From positions 1 to 47,469 of the forward strand of contig JAAOMR010000027.1 of the NCBI GenBank assembly GCA_018853935.1: a stretch of 47,469 nt of DNA. The letters run 5' to 3'. The notes below the pieces were generated by a model, which searched no databases, had not been told where the DNA came from, and saw only the letters and a program-made list of their open reading frames with translations. This DNA is from Acidithiobacillus ferrivorans (GTDB lineage Bacteria; Pseudomonadota; Gammaproteobacteria; Acidithiobacillales; Acidithiobacillaceae). Positions 24,821 to 32,783 of this stretch are shown here, piece after piece. The translations under genes and the position numbers were made by a program. How positions within the stretch are numbered: position 1 is the stretch's first letter; each line of letters begins with the position of its first letter.

Positions 24821-25171
24821 TCAGCCTTTTTGCGGCCGCCGTCCGCGCCGGGCTTTGCCGTGCTCATCCAGAAGTGCTTCACCTTCAGTCTGTAGCGCCT
24901 CACTATCCATCTCAATGGCTTTAAATATTGCGGCAATCAGGTGTCTCTCGTCCCAATCGGGCACCAAAGCCGCCACGGCACGGTCAAAGCGCTTGCGATT
25001 TTCCTGCTGAACCTTTTTGGATGCTGGTGATGTTGACAGCTTGTGTTTCTGCTGCTCAATCGCCTTGATTTGCGCTTCCATGCGCACCTTGATTTCAGCT
25101 TCTTTCTTCTCGATATCTATTAAGCGCTGTTCTACTGTACGACGAATGCGCTTTTTTGTGGCCCCTTCCAT
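24821..25171 (-). CDS. Coiled-coil basic protein, MobC/TraD-like (116 aa)
   Basis: The first 60 residues are a long charged helix (RRTVEQRLIDIEKKEAEIKVRMEAQIKAI), followed by a compact helical part and a basic tail (HGKARRGRRPQKG). This is the architecture of small relaxosome accessory proteins on mobile elements, but the exact family is uncertain. It is a single-gene unit, convergent with the topB operon. Confidence 0.5.
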   Translation of the reverse strand: MEGATKKRIRRTVEQRLIDIEKKEAEIKVRMEAQIKAIEQQKHKLSTSPASKKVQQENRKRFDRAVAALVPDWDERHLIAAIFKAIEMDSEALQTEGEALLDEHGKARRGRRPQKG

Positions 25172-25292
25172 GATGCTTGCTCCAATAGAATGATAATCAG
25201 TGGAAGATTAAATCACAATATGACTAAAAATTCCAATAGTATGGCATTATCACTTGTTTCCGCAGGCCACTCCGCAATAAGAGAATCGTTTT

Positions 25293-25298
25293 CTATAG
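25293..25298 (+). promoter_or_regulatory. CTATAG site upstream of trbB
   Basis: The context is TTTTCTATAGTTGAAAAG; it ends 41 bases before the GTG start. No CATGCGG box is near. Confidence 0.5.
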
Positions 25299-25339
25299 TT
25301 GAAAAGGGCTCTTCGCCCGTTGCATAGGAAACCTTCTCT

Positions 25340-26293
25340 GTGTCTCAAGAATCTGATGTTGCCATTGCCCACAATCGCCTTGTCGAGCAGATGCGTCGCA
25401 ATATGGGGCCCACTATCCATGAAGCCATTCAAGCTGTTGATGTTGTCGAAATCATGCTCAACCCGGATGGCCGCCTCTGGATTGAACGATTTGGTGTCGG
25501 CATGGTGGACGCCGGAACCATGGACGCAGTACAGGCACATAATTTCCTCAGTACGGTAGCCGCCTGGTTGGGCAAAGTGGCTAATACGGAGCAGGCCATT
25601 CTCGAAGGGGCGCTGCCGCCAGAGTACGGTTCAGCACGTTTTGAAGGCCTCCTTCCGCCTCTGGTGTTAGCACCCAGCTTTGCCATTCGGTTGCGCGCCA
25701 AGTCGGTATTTACCCTGGATCAATATGTGGTGAAGGGGATACTTACGGAAGTGCAGAAGACCCAAATTGTGGAGGGTATTCGGGATAGGAAAAATATCGT
25801 TGTGAGCGGTGGCACGGGCTCCGGAAAAACTACCCTCCTCAACGCAGTTCTTCAGGAGATATCTGATCAGGCAGGATCCGAACAGCGTGTCGTTATCATC
25901 GAAGATACGCTGGAGTTGATGTGCAACGCCATCAACAATGTGTCCATGCTGGCGGATAGCAAGGTTTCTCAGCATGATTTGTTAAAGGCAACACTCCGGC
26001 TGCGCCCTGACCGTATCCTTGTTGGCGAATTGCGCGACGGCAAGGCGGCTCTCGCGCTTTTGGATGCCTGGAACACGGGGCACCCGGGAGGCGCATGTAC
26101 TGTTCACGCCAACGATGAAAGGGCGGCAATCCAAAGAATTGACAGCCTTTGCCAACGAGCTGGTGTGCCCTCGCAGCGGGATTTGATACTTGAAGCCGTG
26201 GGATACGTTATCCAGATTCAGCGCGATCCGTCACACCCTTCAGGCCGCAGGATAACGGGCATTCTTGATGCGGCCACGTTGCGGGGTGCGTGA
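25340..26293 (+). CDS. trbB: TrbB/VirB11-type conjugation ATPase
   Basis: A 317-aa traffic ATPase. Walker A is GGTGSGKTT near residue 158; the Asp box (VVIIEDTLEL), Walker B (ILVGELRDGKA near 226) and His box (HPGGACTVHAND near 250) are all present, as in IncP TrbB. The VirB11 hexamer works at the inner face of the type IV secretion system, powering pilus assembly and substrate hand-over. The start is a GTG with an AGGAAA site. The next gene overlaps its stop (TGATG). Confidence 0.95.
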   Translation: MSQESDVAIAHNRLVEQMRRNMGPTIHEAIQAVDVVEIMLNPDGRLWIERFGVGMVDAGTMDAVQAHNFLSTVAAWLGKVANTEQAILEGALPPEYGSARFEGLLPPLVLAPSFAIRLRAKSVFTLDQYVVKGILTEVQKTQIVEGIRDRKNIVVSGGTGSGKTTLLNAVLQEISDQAGSEQRVVIIEDTLELMCNAINNVSMLADSKVSQHDLLKATLRLRPDRILVGELRDGKAALALLDAWNTGHPGGACTVHANDERAAIQRIDSLCQRAGVPSQRDLILEAVGYVIQIQRDPSHPSGRRITGILDAATLRGA

Positions 26294-26598
26294 TGTTTGG
26301 GCGCAAAGGCAAGCCGAACCCCATCAGGACGGCTGTCGCCCGCCAGTTTATCAGTGAATTTCGCATTATGGTTATGGTTTCCGGATGGCAACGTATGGCG
26401 CTATTTTTATTCGGTTACCTGCCTTGCCCCATCTGCGATAATCGGGTCTTTGCTGAAATGCTGGCCATGTTCTTTATGTCGATTACGCTTGCGGTGCTAG
26501 ATTTCGGACCATTACTTGCGCCGTGGGCACAGGGTGCTCTTTGGGTAACTGTGGTCCCCATAGGAATTTGGGCTGCCCTGGCGTTTCCCGACCTCTAA
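26293..26598 (+). CDS. Small membrane protein (101 aa)
   Basis: The ATG at 26293 overlaps the trbB stop. A basic N terminus precedes at least two membrane segments (about residues 52-72 and 76-98). Its place after TrbB corresponds to TrbC/TrbD-type small membrane proteins, but the sequence is not clearly either. Confidence 0.6.
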   Translation: MFGRKGKPNPIRTAVARQFISEFRIMVMVSGWQRMALFLFGYLPCPICDNRVFAEMLAMFFMSITLAVLDFGPLLAPWAQGALWVTVVPIGIWAALAFPDL

Positions 26599-26601
26599 CA
26601 A

Positions 26602-26805
26602 CTAGGCTCTGCTCAAAGCGTTCCTGGATTCAAAAAGATTACGCCTACGGAAAAATACGGGGCTTTCCATAAGCAGTGACGGCCGCAGACCCTGAATGCT
26701 GCTGGAAAACCACGGTTTCTCCAGGAAATAACGTCGATCATACGCCCAGCTTGGGGCATCAAAATGATCGCGATAAGCCAGAGCCTCAGCAACAGCTTTC
26801 ACCAA
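26602..26805 (-). CDS. Small hypothetical protein (67 aa)
   Basis: The start (TTG at 26805 or GTG at 26802) lies directly after the stop of the 245-aa membrane protein. The product, rich in aromatics and Arg (DAPSWAYDRRYFLEKPWF, VFFRRRNLFESRNAL), reads like a conserved short protein. No ribosome site is clear, so coupling to the upstream gene is assumed. Confidence 0.5.
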   Translation of the reverse strand: MVKAVAEALAYRDHFDAPSWAYDRRYFLEKPWFSSSIQGLRPSLLMESPVFFRRRNLFESRNALSRA

Positions 26806-26808
26806 TGC

Positions 26809-27546
26809 CTAAGGCAAGCTTTTGGAAAATACGCACAGAAGATAAGGGAGAGTGTCGCCTTCCGTTCTGTGCCAGGTAGAAAATCCCATCATGAGTCCGA
26901 TAAAAATGAACGGCATGAAAACAAATGATAACAAAATAAGCATTGCTGCCAGAAAACCCTGGAATGATGCGACGGATGGCATGACAGCCAAGGCAAAGGC
27001 CACCCCCGCAGTTCCCGCGCGGAGGAGCGAATCTGCGGATAGCATAGGACCGCTTTGTGTAGGTAAGGCCCAACGCGAAACGGAATCACAGCTTGCCACA
27101 ACATGAAAAGTCAGCGCGGCCTCTGTGCTGCCGAACACTTCTTTTGCAGCGGATATCCTGCGGACTTTTAAAGGCGTTCGCCAGAGTGTAATAGAAAGGA
27201 CCAGAATCGGGGCACCCAACCCGACATATGCTGTTTCCTGTATCCAGTTCGGCGGGATGAATGTTTTTGCGTGCAGCAAAAACCATAACTCGGCGAACTG
27301 CCCGGCGAACGCTGCAAGCAGGCCTCCCAAGCCTAACCAGAGAAACATGAGCCGGAGCCAGTGCGGGGCGCGAAAACCGTACACGGATCGCAGATATCGC
27401 AAAACTCGGTCGTCTGGTTGGTTGCCCGCCGCTTTTGTACACCAGTACCGTAGCGCGTGCCCAACATGCACCAATTTCCGTCTCCAAAAAACCAAAAGCG
27501 CCCAAAGAAAGAGGATGGGTACGGAATCAGCGTGTGTCCAGATCAT
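26809..27546 (-). CDS. Membrane protein (245 aa)
   Basis: Four or more likely membrane helices (near residues 8-22, 65-85, 105-122 and 180-225) with a soluble loop between 122 and 175. The hydrophobic C-terminal hairpin ends close to the stop. Family not recognised. It is divergent from the VirB1-like gene and shares the palindromic CTATAG site at 27586 with it. Confidence 0.65.
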   Translation of the reverse strand: MIWTHADSVPILFLWALLVFWRRKLVHVGHALRYWCTKAAGNQPDDRVLRYLRSVYGFRAPHWLRLMFLWLGLGGLLAAFAGQFAELWFLLHAKTFIPPNWIQETAYVGLGAPILVLSITLWRTPLKVRRISAAKEVFGSTEAALTFHVVASCDSVSRWALPTQSGPMLSADSLLRAGTAGVAFALAVMPSVASFQGFLAAMLILLSFVFMPFIFIGLMMGFSTWHRTEGDTLPYLLCVFSKSLP

Positions 27547-27585
27547 CCAACGGTCCCTCCATCATCGGTTTTTCGTCTGTGTTCT

Positions 27586-27591
27586 CTATAG
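27586..27591. promoter_or_regulatory. CTATAG palindrome between divergent genes
   Basis: CTCTATAGAG is a perfect palindrome 39 bases before the minus-strand start at 27546 and 30 bases before the plus-strand start at 27622. One site may serve both directions. Confidence 0.55.
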
Positions 27592-27621
27592 AGCGAGAGA
27601 CACGCTTCGGTACGAGAACCC

Positions 27622-28185
27622 ATGCTGATCACAGCCCTAACCCAACAATGCGCACCCATGGTGGCACCATCTACGTTGGCCGCAATTGTTCAGGTGGAAT
27701 CCGGGGGGAATCCTCTGGCCATGTGGAATAACACGACCGGTCAGAGAGTCATTCCTGACACGCCGCAGCAGGCGGTGGATTACCTACAACAGGCCTTGGC
27801 TCGCGGCAATAAGGTAGATGTTGGCATCGCCCAGGTGGATACCGAAAACTTTTCTGCGTACGGGCTGACCCCCATCACAGCCTTCGACGCCTGCAGAAAT
27901 CTGCGGGTGGGCGGTGAAATTCTCAAAGCCAGTTATCAAAAGGCGGTCCGCGACGGCTTTGGCGGGCAGGTGGCTTTATATCATGCCTTTGAAGCCTATA
28001 ACTCTGGCCATCTCTGGGGTGATTCCGTGTACGCCAATCGCGTGTTGCGCGCGGCGGGGATACCGGTCGCCCTGACACAGGGAAGAGAGATGTTTATGGA
28101 TATACCACAATGGAAATCCCCGTTTGTTCAGAACTGGAAACCCAGGAGGGACTGGCTGCAGGTTTCAGCTACAGCGCAAAAATAG
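27622..28185 (+). CDS. VirB1-like lytic transglycosylase
   Basis: The SLT fold is visible: catalytic Glu in IVQVESGGNPLAMWN (about residue 24), VDVGIAQVDTENFSAYG in place of the usual GxxQ core, and YNSGHLWGDSVYANRVL at the end of the domain. VirB1-type enzymes cut peptidoglycan so that the secretion channel can cross it. No classical signal peptide is visible at this start, so either the start is further upstream in meaning or export follows another route. It is the first gene of a + run towards TraB. Confidence 0.85.
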   Translation: MLITALTQQCAPMVAPSTLAAIVQVESGGNPLAMWNNTTGQRVIPDTPQQAVDYLQQALARGNKVDVGIAQVDTENFSAYGLTPITAFDACRNLRVGGEILKASYQKAVRDGFGGQVALYHAFEAYNSGHLWGDSVYANRVLRAAGIPVALTQGREMFMDIPQWKSPFVQNWKPRRDWLQVSATAQK

Positions 28186-28223
28186 TGGCGAGCACCAAGA
28201 GGCCTAATGTGCCAATCCCTTTT

Positions 28224-28229
28224 CTATAG
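28224..28229 (+). promoter_or_regulatory. CTATAG site upstream of the 28266 gene
   Basis: The context is TTTTCTATAGAGCGC; it ends 36 bases before the ATG. Confidence 0.5.
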
Positions 28230-28265
28230 AGCGCATGAAATTATTGGAAAAGGAGAAAACAGCTC

Positions 28266-29201
28266 ATGCTGATACGATTTGCAGTGCAGGGCGCAACGAT
28301 CGAACGGAAACAGATGTTATCTGCTGCGTACATGGGTGGATTGCAGAATGCGGATGAAGTGCACCGTGCCGTGCGCGATCGATCTGGCGGCAATATAGAC
28401 GTTCCTCCAACGATATCAGCCAACCTGAAACAGGAAGCCCCCGAATCGGAAAGCCCTTCCGCAGACGCGGCCAGAAAACGACTCGGCATCGGTCGGGGCG
28501 CACAGAAAGATAAAAAGGGCGGATCCACGAATTTCCTTGTGTTGGCTGTTTCGGGAACCCTTTTGTTTCTGTCCGCAGGGGGATGGGCGGTCTATACCTT
28601 TGTGCCCGTCATCAACGCCAAACTCAACGCACTGATGGGAAGAGTCCATGTTACGGAGGTTGAACGGCGCTTTGATCTTCCAGGGTTACATACACAACCA
28701 GCAGGGCGGATACAATCCATTGCGCCGGCGCATATCACAGGGATGCCCAAACCGCCGATAGCGCAAGCTACAAGTACTCCCTCAACGGTGACGCTCCAAG
28801 CCTCCGGAGCGTTGTCACTGCCTGCATTGTCTTTGCATTCGCCCATGTTGCCGTCGATGCCACCAGGCGGCATCAAAAATCATCCCGCATGGATGCTTAC
28901 CCCGTCAGGTGGTGCGACAGCGCCAGCTGAAAAGCCCATTACCGCAACGGCATTCTCCGCGGCCGCGGCGAAACCCGCCGTTTCTACGGTTGTGCATACG
29001 AGCCCAGCGATGAAACTGGCACGGGCCGTTCCGGCACGGACAGCTGTAAACCAGGAAGCCCGACCTGTTGTTGCAACTCGCGTACCTCATGTGGCGCCAC
29101 GACCGGTACCACATTGGCATGCGCCGGTACGGGCCTATCGTCATGCTACAAAGAATGCAATTCCAGAAAAAAATGCAGAACAAATAGGGAGGATATTCTG
29201 A
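28266..29201 (+). CDS. Single-pass membrane protein with long Pro/Ala tail (311 aa)
   Basis: A cytoplasmic part of about 88 residues is followed by one membrane helix (FLVLAVSGTLLFLSAGGWAVY, split here for length at residue 90-110) and a 200-residue Pro/Ala/Thr/His-rich periplasmic part. This shape recalls VirB10- or TonB-like spanning proteins, but no conserved C-terminal domain is visible. The stop overlaps the next ATG. Confidence 0.6.
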   Translation: MLIRFAVQGATIERKQMLSAAYMGGLQNADEVHRAVRDRSGGNIDVPPTISANLKQEAPESESPSADAARKRLGIGRGAQKDKKGGSTNFLVLAVSGTLLFLSAGGWAVYTFVPVINAKLNALMGRVHVTEVERRFDLPGLHTQPAGRIQSIAPAHITGMPKPPIAQATSTPSTVTLQASGALSLPALSLHSPMLPSMPPGGIKNHPAWMLTPSGGATAPAEKPITATAFSAAAAKPAVSTVVHTSPAMKLARAVPARTAVNQEARPVVATRVPHVAPRPVPHWHAPVRAYRHATKNAIPEKNAEQIGRIF

Positions 29202-29533
29202 TGAATTACATATTATTTGTTTTATTAGTCGTGGTGACACTGATTGTGTTGTCTGTTTTTCATGTTTACCACCTATGGCGCATCAGGAAGATTACAGAAG
29301 GCATGCTGCATCGGCCTGAAAATCTTCCTCTTGTCTTATTGTGTATGCTGAAAACCGTTAAGAGAGATGCTCAATGGATCCAGTTGGAATCCATGCGTAA
29401 CGATATACGGAGAGCTTTGCGTGATTTGGATAACCTTCGGCATGATGTCACCAACAAACCATTGAGGGATTCAAAAAGGATGGCGTTATCCATGCCCTCG
29501 AACGAAGAGAGAATTCGTGAGCTCGATGATTAG
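29201..29533 (+). CDS. Small membrane-anchored protein (110 aa)
   Basis: One N-terminal membrane helix (residues 3-25) is followed by a charged, helical cytoplasmic tail. The start overlaps the preceding stop (TGATG) and its end overlaps the TraB-like gene. Family unknown. Confidence 0.6.
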   Translation: MNYILFVLLVVVTLIVLSVFHVYHLWRIRKITEGMLHRPENLPLVLLCMLKTVKRDAQWIQLESMRNDIRRALRDLDNLRHDVTNKPLRDSKRMALSMPSNEERIRELDD

Positions 29534-30800
29534 CGAATACTGTGGTCACTGCAAATATTCCCGTCCGGCATTAGGACTGGCAGTCGCAGCCAGTTGCGGG
29601 TGGGCGTGGCATTTGCCCATACACTGGTTGGGACCCTTGGCGTCGTTAGTGTTTTTAATTGTGATGGCAAGCTTTCAGGGCCAAAATGGGTTTTTTAATC
29701 GGTATCTCCTGGCAGCATCCTATTATCTCGTGGGCAGTTTCGGGATCGTGCATGGTACAGATATCTTCTTCGGTACCCATGGGGCGTTATGGGAAGGGGT
29801 TTTTCTCTGGATAGGGTCATCGGCGCTACTTTCTCTGGGGTGGGGTTTTGCGAATCGTCCGTGGAAGATCGTGGCGGTACTGTTGCTGGATGCTGTCCCG
29901 CCCTTGGGCTTGTTTGATTGGTTGTCGCCTTTGTCAGGTGCGGGCTTGTTGTTCCCTGGTGGGGGGATTGGCGGTTTTCTGGCGTTTCTGTTTGTGGTTT
30001 TTTTATGTGCACTAGTTATTGAGGACTATAGGTGCCCGCACGATTGTGGAACCATTCCATTGATGCGTTTCCTGATGTCATTGGCGTGGCTGCCAATTGT
30101 CGTAATATCAAACGGGATGTGGTTTTTCCATACGTCAGAGCCTCCACAAGGATGGGTAGGGGCCAATCTGGATGTGGGACCGGAAGTACATAGTCTCATG
30201 CAAGACATGGCGCATCGGGAGGCATGGATACGCAATGCACGCGCCATGGGCAGGGCGTCACACGCTAAAGTCGTTTTGTTCCCGGAAGGCCTTTCGACGT
30301 GGTGGTCAGGCACAGCGTTTGAAGCTCTACAATCCGTATCCAAAAACCAGATATGGTTGGTCGGAGTGTCCGCGCCGCTGAAGGTCGGTCTTATGGCCGA
30401 TGCTATCGTTGAATTACATGGTGGGAAAGACAACTCGATCCTACCGTCTGGAGCGGTCGGGAAAATGGTCTTTGCGTCTGCGTTCCCTGTGCCTGTTTCC
30501 ATGTGGCACCCATGGCGGAAAGGAACCGGATATGTTCAGTCTCAGCATGTAGGTTATAAGGCCTACTGGTGGACGCCTGTGCGGAAGATTGATGGCGTAA
30601 AAGCCTGGGCCAGCATCTGTTATGACCAGCTGCTACCCGCTGTTTGGGTGGAAGGCCTGGTACAGCAGCCCCAAGTGATACTGCTGACCAATAATGAATG
30701 GTGGGCCAAGGGTACGGGGATTCCGGAGATCCAGGCAAATACCGCATGGTCCTGGGCGCGGTTGATGGGGGTGCCGAGCGTTGAGGCAGAGAATATTTGA
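29517..30800 (+). CDS. traB: TraB-type apolipoprotein N-acyltransferase/nitrilase-like protein
   Basis: A 427-aa protein with about six membrane helices in the first 200 residues and a carbon-nitrogen hydrolase domain after them, as in Lnt and Ti-plasmid TraB. The likely catalytic Glu is in VVLFPEGLS, and the nucleophile Cys is in WASICYDQLLP; the central Lys is not obvious. Lnt enzymes add a third acyl chain to lipoproteins in the periplasm, and TraB supports conjugation. The GTG at 29517 has a GAGAG site; an ATG at 29526 is the alternative. Confidence 0.85.
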   Translation: MSSMISEYCGHCKYSRPALGLAVAASCGWAWHLPIHWLGPLASLVFLIVMASFQGQNGFFNRYLLAASYYLVGSFGIVHGTDIFFGTHGALWEGVFLWIGSSALLSLGWGFANRPWKIVAVLLLDAVPPLGLFDWLSPLSGAGLLFPGGGIGGFLAFLFVVFLCALVIEDYRCPHDCGTIPLMRFLMSLAWLPIVVISNGMWFFHTSEPPQGWVGANLDVGPEVHSLMQDMAHREAWIRNARAMGRASHAKVVLFPEGLSTWWSGTAFEALQSVSKNQIWLVGVSAPLKVGLMADAIVELHGGKDNSILPSGAVGKMVFASAFPVPVSMWHPWRKGTGYVQSQHVGYKAYWWTPVRKIDGVKAWASICYDQLLPAVWVEGLVQQPQVILLTNNEWWAKGTGIPEIQANTAWSWARLMGVPSVEAENI

Positions 30801-30820
30801 GCGCTCATATACCAAAAGCT

Positions 30821-31507
30821 TCAGCGCTTTAATTCTTGATTTTTTAGCCACCTTTCTGGGTTGTCATAAAAGCGTGTGACTCGTGATAGCGATTTTTGTC
30901 GATAATGGTCATAACATGGCAAAGGATGCACTGAGCCAATTTCACGGTCCCAGGCAACAGGGTTTTTAGCATAGAATGCCAGGCGGTCCTGAATACGCTG
31001 TCCCCGAGCGGTGAGGATATCCAGATGTGTGCGAATCTCCTTCGGGCTTTTCGACAGAAACACGGCCATATCAAACACATCTCTGGCGGTGAATCCGTCT
31101 GATCGATAAAAACATTTTTTCGCCATAATCTCGGCGGGCGTGTCCAGCGTGACCTCGCGACCGTGGATGGTAGATTTCCGTATGGATCCGGCTACCAGAC
31201 GTGGGGCAGCAACAAAATCGACCTCTCCTTCAGGAAAGATAAGTTTTATGTGTTGCGAATCCTCCCGATATTGGGCCGTCAGATTTTCGATCCGATCATT
31301 TAAGCGGGGGGACAAGGCGGTCAGGTATTGCGCATCTGTGATGAAAATGTCCACATCTTTGCTCAGTCGATGCTGATACTCAAACATGAGCACCGTCCCG
31401 CCTCCCATCGTCCAGTTCATCGCCGGCAGTCCTTGCGGTAGGGCGTCTATGGCCGCCATGGCCTTGTCAAAGAGACTCTCCCAGGCCGCGGTCATGCCGC
31501 TGACCAT
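30821..31507 (-). CDS. AbiEii-type nucleotidyltransferase toxin
   Basis: The DNA polymerase-beta-like motif is GGGTVLMFEYQHR, then SKDVDIFI, near residues 30-52. The middle (VTLDTPAEIMAKKCFYRSDG, TARDVFDMAVFL) is typical of AbiEii/AbiGii toxins. These enzymes add nucleotides to tRNA or other RNA and stop growth; with the upstream gene they form type IV toxin-antitoxin or abortive-infection systems. The start is ATG at 31507, or 31495, which overlaps the upstream stop as ATGA. Confidence 0.75.
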   Translation of the reverse strand: MVSGMTAAWESLFDKAMAAIDALPQGLPAMNWTMGGGTVLMFEYQHRLSKDVDIFITDAQYLTALSPRLNDRIENLTAQYREDSQHIKLIFPEGEVDFVAAPRLVAGSIRKSTIHGREVTLDTPAEIMAKKCFYRSDGFTARDVFDMAVFLSKSPKEIRTHLDILTARGQRIQDRLAFYAKNPVAWDREIGSVHPLPCYDHYRQKSLSRVTRFYDNPERWLKNQELKR

Positions 31508-31773
31508 GAATCCAGGGGGAAGCGATACCCTTTTGGAAACCCTGGCCGCACGATGCTGTCCAGGGCGGACAGTGCAACTTCTACGGGGATATTCCTCCCC
31601 TGCAAGAAGCCCAGTTGTGCACCAAGATCGCATTCATAGAAAAATGCCTGCAACGCCATAGTGTCGACCGTATCCACAGATGGATTCCGCAAAGAAAACT
31701 CCAGACCATCACCCGTCAGAGCGGTACGTCTCGGAGCGTTGATTGTCGTGAGGACCATCCAGTCGTTTAGCAT
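31492..31773 (-). CDS. Putative cognate antitoxin/partner of the AbiEii toxin (93 aa)
   Basis: The gene is directly upstream of the nucleotidyltransferase gene and its stop overlaps the toxin start. The product is small and soluble, without a clear DNA-binding motif (ALQAFFYECDLGAQLGFLQG). The assignment rests on position and size; it is shorter than AbiEi antitoxins. Confidence 0.55.
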   Translation of the reverse strand: MLNDWMVLTTINAPRRTALTGDGLEFSLRNPSVDTVDTMALQAFFYECDLGAQLGFLQGRNIPVEVALSALDSIVRPGFPKGYRFPLDSWSAA

Positions 31774-31803
31774 ATCCCACTCATTTTGATAGGCAATGGC
31801 TCA

Positions 31804-32010
31804 TAGGGTCAGTTTGCCGTGGTCACCCCTTGCAAGGCCCGTCGGTGAGTGCCTGGATCTCGCGGATGTTGACCCAGACCGGACCGACCTTTTGGTTCCC
31901 GTCGTGGTTCCATTTTGACGAAATCTCCGCTGACCGCAAGGATCTTGATGGACTTGCCGTTCCCATATAACCGGGGCTATCGCCATAGCCCTGTCTCCAT
32001 CATGGGTAAC
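31804..32010 (-). pseudogene. Frameshifted coding remnant
   Basis: In this 309-base stretch between genes (31774-32082) minus-strand frames give convincing but broken peptide pieces: GNGKSIKILAVSGDFVK in one frame, then KWNHDGNQKVGPVWVNIRE in another, joined if one A is removed from AAAA near 31915. Upstream the frame also shifts or stops. The beta-rich pattern suggests an SH3-like small domain. Either a decayed gene or a sequencing error in a short A-run. Confidence 0.4.
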
Positions 32011-32082
32011 AGAGCTACAGTCTCACAGAAATCGAACCAACTAAACAGTGTTGTGGCTAGACCAGCCTGTAAGTTGAATAGA

Positions 32083-32292
32083 TTAGTTATCTTTTGGTTT
32101 GTTCAAGTTTTTCGGGTTCAGATTGTCAAGAGCATTTCCAGATAATTTTGGTAAAGGTGTCTGAGATGGTGCCACATATTTTGTTGTCGCGCTTTGTGTT
32201 TGCTCACCTTTGTGTCCATGGCCACATCCAGACAATGCTATGGATATGCCAGAAATTAACAGCAAGGAGAGTGGTTTTTTGTTCGTATACAT
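32083..32292 (-). CDS. Small lipoprotein, TrbK-like in size and position (69 aa)
   Basis: A lipoprotein signal peptide ends in ISIALSGC (Cys near residue 23); a short His/Gly stretch follows. The last 20 residues (PLPKLSGNALDNLNPKNLN) closely match the end of the TrbJ-like protein in this operon (PPLSGNAINRLSPSGLN). RP4 TrbK is also a 69-aa lipoprotein from the trbJ-trbL region and gives entry exclusion; the same role here is an inference. AAGGTG precedes the ATG. Confidence 0.7.
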   Translation of the reverse strand: MYTNKKPLSLLLISGISIALSGCGHGHKGEQTQSATTKYVAPSQTPLPKLSGNALDNLNPKNLNKPKDN

Positions 32293-32327
32293 GATACACC
32301 TTTTTGTGTAAGTAGAATATTAGGTTG

Positions 32328-32711
32328 CTAACGCTGCGGCGTTGAATAGGCGATCACATGGGGCACAGGTGCCCCGCCATGGATCATAGCCCCCACCACG
32401 GCCAGTACTGCGAAGATAGCAAACAGGGTCTTCAGCAACCCAAACTTCATTAACTGATGACGCCAGCCCGGGATGATCACAGCGGCCAAGGCGGCACCGC
32501 CCAGAGGATAAAGAATCCAGGAACCATACATGTAGACAGATACTGCTCCCGTAGCAAAGACAAGGAAGGCGACGATCATGTAATAAAATGCTGCGCCCTC
32601 TACCTCTGAATCGTATTGCTCTGTGTGGCTGTAGTTATAACCAGCGCCACCTATATTGCTATATTGGCCAGTCTCTCTGTTTATATACACATTGCGACTC
32701 TGGTAAGCCAT
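32328..32711 (-). CDS. Membrane protein of the Trb operon (127 aa)
   Basis: An N-terminal cytoplasmic part of about 38 residues (Asn/Tyr/Ser-rich) precedes three membrane segments (about residues 43-62, 66-82 and 93-110). It lies between the TrbL-like gene and the lipoprotein gene. Not recognised. Confidence 0.6.
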   Translation of the reverse strand: MAYQSRNVYINRETGQYSNIGGAGYNYSHTEQYDSEVEGAAFYYMIVAFLVFATGAVSVYMYGSWILYPLGGAALAAVIIPGWRHQLMKFGLLKTLFAIFAVLAVVGAMIHGGAPVPHVIAYSTPQR

Positions 32712-32783
32712 GACCTGTTTCCTCTCTCTGTTCGTTCAGCATGGCTACGTCAATACCGCAAACAAAAACGAATTGCAAGAGGG

